NCBI GenBank assembly: GCA_039881145.1
Contig: JAYKKI010000004.1
Location: 43,495,001 to 43,559,000 of the forward strand
Direction: 5' to 3'
DNA length: 64,000 nt
Source: Druceiella hillmani
Taxonomy: Eukaryota > Arthropoda > Insecta > Lepidoptera > Hepialidae
The notes under the pieces are model-generated. The model saw nothing but the letters and a program-made list of their open reading frames with translations, was not told the DNA's origin and made no database searches. The translations under genes and the position numbers were made by a program. Positions 20,201 through 33,489 of the stretch are shown one piece after another. Numbering within the stretch: the stretch's first letter is position 1; each line of letters starts with the position of its first letter.

Positions 20201-22685
20201 CGGGTTCTAATGGTGTCACCAATATAGTAATATTATCCAGAAAACCGAAGAAATTTGAAAGAAGAAAATAAAGAACTACTAAAATACTCATAATAGTTTA
20301 TTATAACAAAATTTCTTCAGGGAGTGTTGGGATTATTGAGCGGAACCATTGGAAGTGTTTTATTTTTTCACGAAATGCTCTAATATATTTGGAGAACTTG
20401 TGGATATGTTCGATTTGATAAACGAGTCTTAAACTTTATTTTATACTGCTCCATGAGTCGATAGTTTCGGATGGCGTTTGGAGATACATTTGTAAATTAA
20501 ATATTATGAAAACCAGCTAATATGATCACAAGCTAATGTGCAAGGCACGCATGGATGTATAATGTCTTAACTAATGTTGTATGATTTTAAAATTATAACT
20601 TGATAAATATTATAAAAAGGCATTTCTAAGGTAATGTTTAATATACATAATACAATGCATTGTTGGTCAATAATGGCTCACGCTTCGGCTTCTCCATACT
20701 TACATGTAAATATTCATAAAACTTATTACAATTTTATTATTTTCTGCATATCTAGAATACAAATATATATTGTAAAATAGTTGTACAGATTTCCGTCAGA
20801 GAATACACCATTTCAATGTATTGATTTCGTTGCTAATTTAAAAATAGACAACATTTGGTATAATAGAGGATCAAAGGGAGATTATTTCGTTTTTACACGT
20901 TTTTTTAAACGTAATTTAAATGTGCTTACATAAAGAATTTTACTGTATAATTTTAATTCAGTAATAAATTACATAGTGCATAGTTAACCTCTTTACAGCC
21001 TTTTCATGAACATTTATCTTTCCGATTTATTTCATTTCGTGAATCTCTCCTAGATGTTCATTAAACTTATATTACTTTGCTAAAAGTGTACTGTAAAGTG
21101 TTTAAACACAATGCACTTGATAAATTGCAGTCATCAGTTTTCAGATTTAATTTAAATAACATACAGTTGCGCAAAGATCCGAGGTTATACGTCTTTGGAC
21201 ATTCAATGAAATATCAAAACATTTGTTAGTTGTAAGAAAGTCCTAATTAAGTATATAGAGATTTATTCTTATTAGAGTAAACTTAATCATACAATTTTTT
21301 TTTCTTACCGATCTTGTTTTTTATATTTATTTAAGATGTACTCTTCTTAGCGAGGAAACTAAGAACGGTCGAAAGTTATAATAGGCTGTGTATGAATCCA
21401 TAAAATAAATGTTTGAACAAAACTTTTAGTCATAGGCATTGGCGTTGGTGAATAATATCAGTAACGATAGTGCTTTAACTTATTTTTCGAGATACCGAAA
21501 ACTTTATCACGATCGCTTGTACCAATTTTGACTTATTTGTGAGAATGTTTATACACGAAAATTTGAGTTGGCATATGGAATAAAAATTTTAAATTTGTTA
21601 AATGAATATCAGCTATATCTCGATTCATTTACAGATTTAAGGCGAGGATATTCAGAATTATTCTTAAGTATAAAATTAATGAATTATATACTTATGACCA
21701 ACTGAAATCAGTTTTAAACATTGATCTAAAAATCAAAATACGGTCAAAGGAACATTAATCCAGATAAAAAATTACCACATCAATTTACGTGCGTAATCTA
21801 TTACAATTAAACAAAACTACTTCCTCAGTCGCGTGGCCGACTGTAGACGACCGTAGATGTGATGTTGTCGTAGCGTTATCATATTTCATTATTTTTTAAC
21901 CAAATAAAAAAAATACAAACTGTACTACTCTATAATTGCATACTACTCAATTTGTATGCAATTATATTGATAAGACAATCTTTAAATAGTTTCGAATTTA
22001 TGTAAAGTAATGAAAAAAGTTAATTTTATATAACGAGACACTTATAATAGGAAGATACACTAGCACTATACTACATAGATATATTAGGAATTATTCAAAA
22101 TTAGGTGACTTGATTATCTCTGCATAAACACATACGCCCGCGCGTGTGGTATCGGTTTAGAAATTTTTGAGTTATCGAAGTGACAGACAGATGGACAAGT
22201 ACTAATTATCATTTATAAAGTAAAATACAACTATTTTTGATCAATAAATAATAAAAAATATGTATGAAAAACGATTATTCACTGAAGGCAACATATATCG
22301 TCCATTTTTAATATTCTCGAACTATAATTTAAACGTATTTTTACGAAGCAATCCGGCATTTTTTGACTGTTTTCAGGATAAATATACTTGTGAGAATCGA
22401 AATGTCAAATGAATAATAACGCTGCTAATTTTGTCATTTAACATCGTTTTTGCTATGAGCCTGTCCTTACGAAATGATATAAGTCTATGGTGTTAAAGGT
22501 AGGGATATTTCAACACCGTAATTATAATTGAGGGTTATTTTTTAGTCATTTCCTATTTGAAATTTTGTGAATGCGCGGATCTTATATAAAGGCGAAAAAA
22601 ATCGATTGAAATTGTACCTACAAACATATGTCTTATGTTTATTTTTTCACGCATTCGTATGTTCATTATTCCACAATTTTTTGTC
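17230..22685. other. Long unassigned A+T-rich interval
   Basis: No recognisable gene or TE protein. The only compositionally distinct part is about 20097-20225 (see findings). Confidence 0.5.
17921..17982 (+). repeat. Short tandem repeat, about 20-bp units
   Basis: Three imperfect copies of atatgtatgt(ccg)tcaccttc. Confidence 0.8.
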
Positions 22686-22690
22686 GTAAA

Positions 22691-22692
22691 CA

Positions 22693-22770
<78 letters not shown>
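22691..22770. repeat. (TA)n microsatellite
   Basis: TA repeat with one interruption (tacata). Confidence 0.95.
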
Positions 22771-22773
<3 letters not shown>

Positions 22774-22879
22774 CATTTATTGGGTAAACGTAAATTGTAT
22801 TATTAACCACCATATGCCAAAGATCTCCTTTCGAGAATTTTTAATCGTCAACGCTAATTTATAGTGTTCACGTGGTCTG

Positions 22880-23036
22880 TATGGATATATGTGTGTGTGT
22901 TAACACGCGTACGTGCGTATATGTGTGTATCTGCGCATATGCGTGCATACGTATGTACGTCCGTTCGTGCTTGGTGCGTGCTTACGGGTGGGCGTACGTG
23001 CCTACATGCGTGCGTGCGTGTGTACATGTACATATA
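22880..23036 (+). repeat. Alternating purine-pyrimidine tract rich in TG/CG
   Basis: A stretch of tgtgtgtg, cgtacgtgcg, gcgcatatgcg and gtgcgtgcgtgtg, far more G+C-rich than its surroundings. Cys/Arg/Thr-rich open frames on both strands reflect the repeat, not a protein. Confidence 0.85.
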
Positions 23037-23499
23037 CATTTAGTTTTCAGGTCAGAAACGTAGCCTTATATGTTTATTTATTTTATCTTCTACTGAAGTC
23101 ATGACATGTTACATAATAAAATTCCTTTATAAAGTTTGATAAATTTTTTTCACTCAATACATATCTTAACAAAATTTAAATGAATTTATTCATATTCATG
23201 TCCACTGATTTTTAAAGGAACAGTGCACACAAAGCTACTAAAGACGAGATCTGATGTTTAACGGGCTTTCGAATTAAGATGCTCCGTTCAAGAAAGCAGA
23301 TCAGTTATATAATATAAATCACGCTTTTACTTTTTAATGTATACAAAAGCAGTGAGGTGATATGTATTATTTTGAACTTTCCCATAAACGTCGAAAGACA
23401 TGATTTTTTTAAATAACTAGGTTGTGTCATGAAAATATAATTACCTCATTATAAAAGAAAACATATAAACATACTAGAACGAATACACGAACGCCCATG

Positions 23500-23612
23500 G
23501 CACAGCACGCACACAAACGAGTGTGCGCGTGCCTGTGTGTGCGTGCGTTCGGGCGTACGTGTGTGCGAGCGTATACGTGTATCTGCGCGTATGCGTATGT
23601 GTGCGTGTTTAG
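23500..23612 (+). repeat. Second alternating purine-pyrimidine TG/CG tract
   Basis: gtgtgcgcgtgcctgtgtgtgcgtgcg and similar. It resembles 22880-23036 in composition but not in exact sequence. Confidence 0.85.
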
Positions 23613-23699
23613 ATCGAAAACTTCTGTATTGAGTAAGAGAAGTTACATCCAAGCAGTACACGCATTGAAAGTTTCTGCTGTAATAATTTTATAGAACGA

Positions 23700-26600
23700 A
23701 AGGGAAGGAATGTTCCTTATGCTCGTGTAAATCGGTACCCCATGGTCAAAATTCATTGACTTACTTATTGCCTTTTTTAACTGTCTTCAACTTGTTATTT
23801 TGGTTATATAAACAGTAACTAAACATACAGAGAAGACTATTATATTAATAAATGAAGTCTTAATTTAACTAAACGAACTATTTACCTCACTTGTAAGTAT
23901 TTTTTATTAAAATATTATAGATCTCAAAAATAATACACATACAAAATAATATGCAGCTATATGGACGAAAATAATACACATCTCCATAAAAAAACAACGA
24001 TAATAAACGATATAAAATAAGAATAATATTTTCATACACCATGACACGGAAATTTATCTAAAAGAAACTGCCATCTTTAGTTTAATTTTGAAAACCTTAA
24101 TATTTATAGAAACAATGATGGAAAGATCCACGCAGTTTTAGTATTTACTAAAACCAGCAAACTCTTTATAATTATCGGGTCTAGTTCAGATATATTGAAT
24201 TTTATTTAACTCAACGGTGAAAGCTTAATTAATTCAAACGTCCAGGCAAAAAAAAAATTTTTTAATTTTTTATATCGTTTAAAAATACTAAATAATAATA
24301 TCTTTTTAGTAGTTCGTTCTGACTTTGACATACCAGATCACTTACAGAAACATTTAGGCGTTCGTGCGCCCATGCGTCACAGGAATTTGTAAAGAATATT
24401 TGACGGCGTGGTTCAATAAAAATATTTAAATTTTAATTTTAAGCGTTGATAAGGTCAGTTTTAATAAACTCATGACCATAGTGTGCGATATCAAATGAAG
24501 ACTTGTTAAATCACAAATTGTAAAATATTTAATTTCTTATTCCCAAAATTGTTTTTCCAACGCTTTCGAAAAAATCATAAACATTAAAAAAAAGTAAGTT
24601 ACGACAAAAACATAAATTACGGAAGGAAATTGCGAGGTTTACATTAGCTTCGACATTTTTGATGGTACGCAAGACAAATTTCTCGAGTACAATTTGCACT
24701 TATCCTTTTTACCGTTGCGTACCTCAAAAAATCATGCTATCATGCTATCATCTCGATAGTTAACCCTCAGTAAGAGTTGTATGAAAATTTTTGAATGGGC
24801 AAATACACTACTTGGAAATTATTTATTTCAACGTTCAATTCATATGGATTTGAAAAGTATTTATTTCAAAATTTTAAAATAATTCTAGAGATATTGTTTA
24901 AAACGTCCACAAAATTTTTCGCAGAAAATCTATGAATTAGAAACTTGTAATTTGATAATACCATGAGGCACATTTACCCACATAAATCTTAGTAGATAGT
25001 ACTTCGTAACAACGAAAAGGTTTAATAGATTTGAATAAATGAAGTACCGTTAAATTGGTATGTATTCCGAGTAACACAGATTATGTCAAATAATTAAAGA
25101 AAAATTAAAATAGCGATCGCAATGTTTACGTCTGTAATAAAGAGGAGTATATACATAGAAAATCTATTTTTGCAATCATATGGCCAAAAGCTCGTTTATA
25201 GGATTCCAAAAATAAATCACATAGATTATTACGGGACAGAAAGGAAGTAATAGTAAATAAAGCAGAAACTAAATAAATAACCTGTCAAGAATTTCCGCGT
25301 GGTTAATTTCAAATTTTATACAAAGTATTTAAATATTATTATGGTAATAACAATAAAATATTAAGCATTCATTATTAAATTACTGTAGTTATTATATTAA
25401 TGACTAAACTCTGGAGTATTATATTATTTGGAGAGACATGCGTAACGATATTTTCTGTAAAGTACTCTTAGTAAAGACTGAAAGTATCGATTAATAATAC
25501 CGTGCACAAAAATATCGGTATCGAAACAATGTAATAGATATCCAAGACATACATTATTTTCCGTACCGTCGTTGCAATTGAACGTCTCTAGGCACTTTTT
25601 TTAATTCAGAAATGTAGATGCAAATTTTTATTCTAGTAAATATTGTAATGAGTCTGGCTTCATATTCACAGGACTCTTTTTTCGGTTCTGTGTTTTTAAT
25701 TGATAATTCTTAAAATTATTTTCTTTTTTTATATTAGGTATAATATAATGATTTTGGCTTTACTTTAACAGGATTCGTGTGTCGCTTAAGGCGAGCGGAG
25801 CTGGTCTAATGTACTGATTGGCTATGAGAGATTACTCTCGTAGCAGTAAGTCCGCCATATGTATCAATTCTTACATTAACGTTCATAAATAAATAAATAC
25901 TAATAAATGATACGTATTAGCTTTAACAAGGCTTTCATAAGGTTTTTATTTCTTTTTAATTTTTTTCTTGAAAACTTTATGTCCAACTTATAAATTTATT
26001 GAAAACGTTGGGCATGCGGAAATTCTATAAGAAAAAATTGTTAGAAAATATAATGCAACTAATAACAAATAAGACGGAAACACACGACAACGTGAATAAA
26101 CACTCTAACTAGTGATCAGACGTGAATCACCAAGCAGCTCCATAAAACAACGCTACTATCAACTAATATGGTAGGAGAATAATAGTGTAGGAGAAATAAG
26201 ATTTTAATCATTATATATCTCCATTTTTGCCTTGAATCCATCTGTCAGCCTCTTAAAGTTAAACAATTTTCAACTCTCAGAAATATTATTAAATTCCATA
26301 AAGCATGAGATTTTTTACACTTAAACAGGTAAAAGTAGAAAATAGGAAAACAGAGTGACACGTCAATCTATTCCTAAAATTCTTTTTTGCAGTAAAATAT
26401 TTTGAAAAGAACATTTTTTTCGACCAATCTATTTAGACAGTCATTAAAACTCTTTTATCAGTTTATTGTCACCAAATATTTACACGTAACTTGTGCCAAT
26501 ATAAAACATCATCCATCATATATCATGCATATAGACAAACATTACCTAAATGCAATCATTATTACAAAAACATGCAAGAAATGTCAGACAAAAAAACGTT

Positions 26601-28870
26601 TCAAATATTTCTAAAGATAGTTTTTAGTGCATAGTTTTAAAGGTAGTGCCTTTGTTTGCATAATTTTAAATGTAAAGGTTTCAAGAATATAACTGCTTTT
26701 TGTCGTGTAAAGCCTGACTTAAAATTGGAACAATTAGAAAAATTTACTTCTTATCTAATATTCATAAGCTTAGCGAAAAAGGTAAATCAAAACATAACTT
26801 ACTGAGTGCTTAGAATTATAAACACCTTGTGTTCATACAATCATAAACTGATACACTCAAGTTAACAATAAGAGATACCAGCCACGATGACAACCGAATT
26901 GAAAATTAAAAGTTAACCAAAGAGACATTCCATTAGAGAAGAAACCAGCCCTATTTGTAACACATAGTATTCTTAACTCGTATTCCTATAATAAAAAGGG
27001 CTTGAGGAATTTTAATTTATTTCGAAGAAGAGCGGTAGAAAAATGCTACAGTTATTTTAGAGGCAGAAATAATTACCTTGAGAAAAGTTGGACTGGAGAA
27101 GTTCTAAAAAAGGTATGTGAAGAATTAAATCAAAGTTTGAATTACTGGAGTCAAAAAGAAAATTTACGTACCAAAGTATATTATATATTGCTACTTGTGA
27201 ATACAACGACGGGTTTATTATAACACAGAGTTGTATTAATTTAATTATAATATAAAATATATTTTTTGAGAACGTGCTCTGCCATCTGGATTAAGATTGA
27301 TTATGCTGATGATGAATGAATCATTTATCGTGCAGCATGAAAATAGAAAATAGCCATAACCACATATTAAAACAGTGCAATGACTTTTGAAATAAATAAA
27401 AAAAATGGTATTACTACGACAGTAGCTTAATTTTCAATGGAATAATTTTGAAATAAATTTATTTCAATACCCAATATTCACAAAACTGAATAAAATTTAT
27501 TCCAATACCAATGATTCACAAAAAACAATAGTAAAAGGTTATCGCATGTCATTGACTAAATTTCCAGGCATTCTGTGATAGAATATCTAATTAATTAAAA
27601 GTAATTATTTTTAACTAAATTAATGGGGAAAGAAATTTAAAAATATCCTGATAATTAATCCTATGGACCAATCGCCTACTCCGGAGTAGACATTAAAAAT
27701 AATATTTTGATGCAAATCTTTGATGCACCGGGAATCGCGGGTGAAAATCTGAATGTAATTCAATAGTACTTAAGATGGTGATGAAATGGAAGGGGGGGGG
27801 GACATTGCAAAGAATAACTGGAGATATTTTCAAAATTTATTTTGTTAATAAACTTACTTTAAAATCGAATTGAACTAATTGCGGTTTTTTTTCCACATAA
27901 AACTCATTCTCTTCATTTTGAAAGACGGATTAATATATGAGTTTTTAAATACATTTCATTTTTAGTTTAATTTTTTTTTCAAATAATGTTAAATATTTTT
28001 TTTAAATATAGATTTTTTCTCAGTTCTACAAATTTCTTGACAATAGGGTCATTTTTCAATTTGTAATAGTTGACACATTTTAGATTACCGACATTTAAAA
28101 AAAATATATCAAAATTAGAATAGTTTTGACTGGTTTTGAGATAAAACGGATATACAGAGGTCAAAACCTCACAAACAAATCTGATTGGCTTCTTGTGAAT
28201 ATCTTATTTGTATAAAATTTAAAATAAAAATATGTTATTTTTTTAACTTTTATTAGATGGAATAGTGGTTAACTATAAATACTTTTACTTACGTATTTAG
28301 CTGTGAATCTCCCAATGCTTTGCACATCAAATCTTACCTTTTTAGTCTCCTATAGATCAAAAGAAACCGCCTATAGTTTACAAGATCACGCACGTATTTG
28401 TCTGTCCGTATGACAAAGCCTTATTATCTTAAAAAATATCAAAATAAACATTTCAAGTAATTGTTCAGTTATCAAGTTAGGATGATTTAGCAATTGGAAA
28501 TAATTTTATCCAGTTATAAAATACTAATTATTGTAATAGCTGAATGGATTCACCAAAAATAATAATAATAAATGGTGCAATTATTTATATACTTGCATTG
28601 AAAATTAATCCAGTGGACAAAATTGTTTAAATCCTAACAGTTGCAGCTCTGTTCAATGATAGCGTCTTCGCAGGTTTACGAATTTCATAATTACTTGGAG
28701 CTATAAATGCACAAAAAATAACTATTTTATGAGTTAAGATGACGAGATTACTTTATGAGAATCTCTTTTTACTTATCATATCCATCAGCATCCTGATGAA
28801 AAATTATTAAGGTTCAATATTTCCAGTGTTTTCAAATAATATTTAAGTAATAAATATACATTATGTATAC
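23700..28870. other. Long unassigned A+T-rich interval
   Basis: No TE protein motif or gene recognised. A diverged pair of similar segments occurs near 25650 and 25748 (taatgagtctggctt.. and taatgattttggctt..). Confidence 0.5.
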
Positions 28871-28878
28871 ATGTGTGT

Positions 28879-28926
28879 ACATACACACACACACACACAC
28901 ACACACATATGTATATATATATATAT
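28879..28926. repeat. (CA)n then (TA)n microsatellite
   Basis: acacac repeat passing into atatat. Confidence 0.92.
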
Positions 28927-28929
28927 TCT

Positions 28930-30235
28930 AAATTGCACTCCTTGAATTACTCACAAAAAATAAAATAAGTATTGTCAAACGTATGAATATAAAGTATTGC
29001 GGTATTTCTCGTAAAATTTATATTTAAAAAAAAAAACTATTTTTCGTGGGTTATCCATTTAAATACCCAATAGGCCAAATATATTTATTAACCACGTTAT
29101 TTTTTTAAATATATTATGTGTAAGTAGAATTCGTATTAGAAGGTTCGTATTCCTTTTGGATTGTTTACTAAAATTAATGAGTATAAAATGCACTTTCTGC
29201 CTCAAATGTGTCCTCAAAAAAAAACTGTAACGGACGGATATGCATTCTTCTAAAATTTCCGTTTATTCTTTATCGTGTAACGAAGAATTTAGTGATTACG
29301 TCTTTAGAATTACTAAAATAAAATATTTCAATAATTCGATATATTTTTATTTACGATTATTACGAGGTAACGACATATAAGTCTGGATATTTTATAGATC
29401 AATTCAGTTTATTGCAACTTTATTGTACCTAAAGAAATAGGTGATAAAAGTGAACGATACTTAAATCTATATACCATATTTACCAAAATAATAGCGAAAC
29501 TGCTTCTGTACATCGAACGTGTCTCGTAAAATCGTAATTGGTGTTTATTACTTATTATTAAACGGTTAGCCAAATAATAATTATTATTAGACATTTTACG
29601 TTCTGCGGTGGTACACATTTGTTTAAGAGTTAAAGTTAGCGTCACATAAAAGTTGTAAATCAAATTCGGTTAGGTCTTTGTCTGTTACGTAGGTTACTTG
29701 CCTGCCCAATGTGTACAGTATAAACCAACATTACAAAAATAATAATAAATTTGCTATATACAAAATTGTTTATTTATTTCACTAGCACATAAATATACTT
29801 CAAGTCAATATTGGAACAAATTTATTTAAAAAAGAAACAATATTTTTCCCCATCTTAAGATTCCCAAACCCAAAAAGCTGCAGAATAAAGCTAGCTTTTC
29901 AATCAATATTATTTAATTAAGCATATCAGCAAGAAAACACAAAATAACAACACAATATTACGTCAACTTATTAGATATAAAAGAAAAAGTATTGAAAAAT
30001 GTAACGCAAAATAATTCGAATGGTCGTTGAATAATTTGTATTTATTTATAACAGGTAATATTAAAATAGTAACTTGGTAACTAATAAATGCGATATTTTT
30101 TTAGCAATTACTAAAACGTTATGAAAATTTATCCAACATCTCTGGAAAAGTATTTTAAGGGCGTCTTTTACTGAGCTGAATTTCGGTGAATAAAGAAAAA
30201 ACAAAATATGCAAATTTTATGCAGAGAAGTTAACG
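28930..30235. other. Unassigned A+T-rich interval
   Basis: Nothing recognised before the TE cluster at 30.2 kb. Confidence 0.5.
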
Positions 30236-30239
30236 TGCT

Positions 30240-30560
30240 TTTGTTAATGAATTTCGTTTGGGGCTAAAAAGTTTAAAGTGCACTCTCCAATGAAAGAGTG
30301 GTATATTGGTTCCGAAAATTCAAAAACGGAAATTTTGATCTTTCTGATAATTCTCATTAAGGGCGATCTCCCATTTAGTCTTGAAAAATTAAGAAGTCTT
30401 CTTCAGACTAATTAAGAAGTCAAATTTGCTTTATCCGGCAGAGCTACTCACAAGTTTTCATACTGCAAAGGAAAAACAACTTAAAGCTTTGGGGAATGGA
30501 AATATTCTGTTTGGATACCACATTACTTAACATCCCTTTAACTTTTGGGGAAGACCAATG
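30240..30560 (+). pseudogene. Mariner transposase N-terminal remnant
   Basis: Plus-strand translation gives VYWFRKFKNGNFDLSDNSH.GRSPI, the hallmark end of the first mariner DNA-binding domain. Further on it shows LEKLRSLLQT and WIPHYLT (canonical WVPHEL). Stops interrupt every few codons. The catalytic part is missing; unrelated gypsy-like sequence follows on the other strand. Confidence 0.75.
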
Positions 30561-30719
30561 TACGGGAATGGCTCGTGGTCGATGAAAATAACAACTCCCT
30601 AAAAGGTTTAATCACCATGTATATCGCCAACAGTTCACGATCATAGATTCTGTATTTCTGTTGGGCAGACGAAAATTTTGGAGTAGTAACGGAGTAGTTA
30701 ATATTTCTCGCCAACGTAT

Positions 30720-31190
30720 TACACGGTACACGGGCAGTACACGGCGCCAGCTAAGATTTGAAACGCGTTGGTGAACAGACCGATGGGTGCGTTGTGCAAA
30801 GGGTGAGCGAGTGAGACTATGTTATTACAGTGGCCTTATATGCTTAAAATGCTTGATCCGCTACTAGAGTCCAGGCAACAGATGTTTTGTCTGATTTCTT
30901 TGATATGTCTGGCTTCTTTGATAAGCATTAAGCGGCACTTATAGCGATTCGATGTCGGCTATGTTTTTTTTATATTAACTGATGACAAAACACCGAAATT
31001 CGTCGATTGTTTTCGGTTTGAGGAGAAGATGATATTCTCGATCTTTTCCTACGGGTTTTGATACCATCTTGGGATATGCGATACCCAAGCAATATTGTAG
31101 TTGCGGGGGTTGACGGTGATGCCATTTTTTTCGAGCTGCTGAAGTACCGTTTCGAGGCATTGACGGTATTCGGTTTCACTCCTTTATATT
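30720..31190 (-). pseudogene. Ty3/gypsy pol fragment: reverse transcriptase thumb and start of RNase H
   Basis: On the minus strand, CLETVLQQLEKNGITVNP is followed by YRISQDGIK, a Lys-rich stretch and PKTIDEFRCFV (canonical LGY.IS.DGIKP..EKV..I..FP.P.T..ELR.FLG). Further along comes VSLAHPLHNAPIGLFTNAF.ILAGAVY (canonical LAHPDP.AP..L.TDAS..AIGAVL). The RNase H catalytic TDAS reads TNAF, so it is inactivated. The fragment is short and bounded by other TE pieces. Confidence 0.8.
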
Positions 31191-31329
31191 ATAGAGAGAT
31201 AATTAAATATCAAACGTTGGCCTATTGCGTGAAAAAGTTAACATTTGCTTTTTCAATAAAGCGCAAACCAGTCTACATGATTCGTAAATTACGCTTATCT
31301 TTTATTACACTTATCTTTAATTACTTCGG

Positions 31330-31570
31330 CACAGGAAGAGCAACGATCACATTCCTAGGGAAGCGCGAAAAAGAGCAACTAAGCATTTGGGAGAATCTTC
31401 CTCAACTTGCCCTACAAAAAAGTCGGGAGGTATATAAAATGTGAATACTGTCCTTTAGCTAAAGATCGAAATATGAAGTATAGCTGCACTACATGTGAAA
31501 AACCAATAAGCAGGGAGTATGCTATTTTCAAATGCAAAAATTGCATAAACAATTTTGGTAGTTTAAGAGT
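31330..31570 (+). pseudogene. piggyBac transposase C-terminal remnant (cysteine-rich domain)
   Basis: After a frame change near 31430 the plus strand reads KCEYCPLAKDRNMKYSC, then TCEKPISREYAIFKCKNC. The spacing C-x2-C...C-x2-C...C-x2-C matches the C-terminal cross-brace zinc region of piggyBac transposases. Just upstream, CPTKK resembles the linker that precedes it. The catalytic domain is not present in recognisable form. Confidence 0.7.
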
Positions 31571-31669
31571 AGTTTCTAAAAGTGTTCATATTGATTTAAT
31601 TTTATTGTCATGTTTAAATTATGAAGGGAGATTTATTATTTGTGTTCATGTGCGTTGTTAATCTCAGTA

Positions 31670-33480
31670 TTTGTAATTATAAGACATTAAGTCAAAATTC
31701 CTTATTATTCTTGATTTTTAAAAAAAAAATTATAATATTAAATTTATTAAAAAAATAAATATTTACATTACACATACATTAATATCGGCCATTTTACAAT
31801 AAATAATTATCCTCAAGATTATTGGTAACCTTTCAAAAATGAATAACATTATGAAGTTATTTTGGTAGAAACAATTTGTAATTTAATATATGGGTATATC
31901 ATACCCACCTCAGAGCTGATGTAATTATTTTTCACCTCCTTTATGCGGGGTTAAAAATATTTATCGATCACATAATTATTGCCCCCAAATGAAAATTAGA
32001 GCAAGTTATTTATATTTTTAGATATAAATAACTTGATCACGAAAGTGCAGTTTGAAATGTCTTTAGATACGGCATTAATTTATTTACTGATATAAAATGT
32101 AATATCATCAAAATTGCAATACGTAGAAAGCATATAAATAAAGAATTTAAATTTGAAAGTGAAATATATCTTAATTACAAAGAATTCATCGCTCATTGCT
32201 CATATATTCGCCGCTCATATCCTCAGTTCTTTTAACGTCCTTTTTCTTGAACTAGTTGTCTGTAAAAAAATATTGGCCCTGTTTTTTTTAAATACATACG
32301 TAGTTTTGATAAATTGATAGCATCTTACCTTAAAAATACATGATTAATTTTCAAGGAACGGGATGGTGCGAAGTGGAAGGCACTACGAATAGACGAACAC
32401 ACTCGACGTACCGAAATTAATTGCCCTTGTGTGCATAATTGTATACATGGGTGAGTTTTAGTAATGGCTTTTCATTAACTATGTTATATCGATAATATAA
32501 AAATAAAGGGACACGTACTTGGTAAAATTTTTTTAAAGATTTATTTCCCAGAGCCCATAATTATGAACTCACCTTGAATTTAAGTTATTTTTAGGAATAA
32601 TTAAATTCTGTAAGAGTAACTTCCGCCCCAAAAATTATTATACAATATCTCATATGAGGTATTACCTCTCATATTTTTAACCTTAAATATTAGTTTAACT
32701 TTAAACATTTTGGGTGTGTTATTTGTACTGAAAATAAAGGTCAATCTGAGCGTATTCGTATAAAAAATATAATATTATGGCCAGAAATGCAGCAAAAGCA
32801 TTTAAATTTGGGCTAAAAATAAAATAAAAGTGGTGTCAAAGAAAATATCTTCCGTAAAGAAAATATATACCTTATGAATGTAGAAAAATAAAAAAATATG
32901 CATAGATATTTGAAAATTAAACAAATGATATATTATTTAAATAACCTCTAGATATATATTATAAACATATAATATTCGTTTTTAAAATTGAAAAAAGTAA
33001 CCAACACGAGTTGTTCATACAATGACACTGCTGAGACTGCACATTGTAGTGACTTTAATTATACAATTCAATATAAAAAAATTAATTTTCATTACAGTTC
33101 CTTATATAATGATATTATGGCACCAATCTTAAAAATGTATTTCTATAATTCTAAATTATCCTTTTATTAATTAGTACAAAAGTCAATGGCCTTTAAATAA
33201 AATAATCTTATCTTATTCAAATGGTTTTTCAAAGTTTCTTTTGATAATTTTTTTGAAGTTGTTTCATATCTTAACCTTATTGTCAAATAATTTTCAATTA
33301 TGTATTTTATTAATTGATATATGTGGCTATTAAGAAGGTTCATCTCGTATGAATGATTAATTAAATTATCAAAAAAAATTGTCAGTGTAAATAAATTATA
33401 TAATTTCTAAAACTGTTTCACTAAAAGTCGTCTTACCGAAGTTAAAATTAGTTTTTAAATGTTCCCTAAAATAATGTTCA
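31670..33480. other. Unassigned A+T-rich interval
   Basis: Nothing recognised. It lies between the piggyBac and P-element remnants and may hold their decayed ends. Confidence 0.5.
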
Positions 33481-33489
33481 CATTTTAAG

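Noticed and set aside
22854..23104. Cys/Arg/His-rich small proteins over the TG/CG tracts
   Set aside because: Regular alternation of the DNA produces them in several frames; no conserved spacing.
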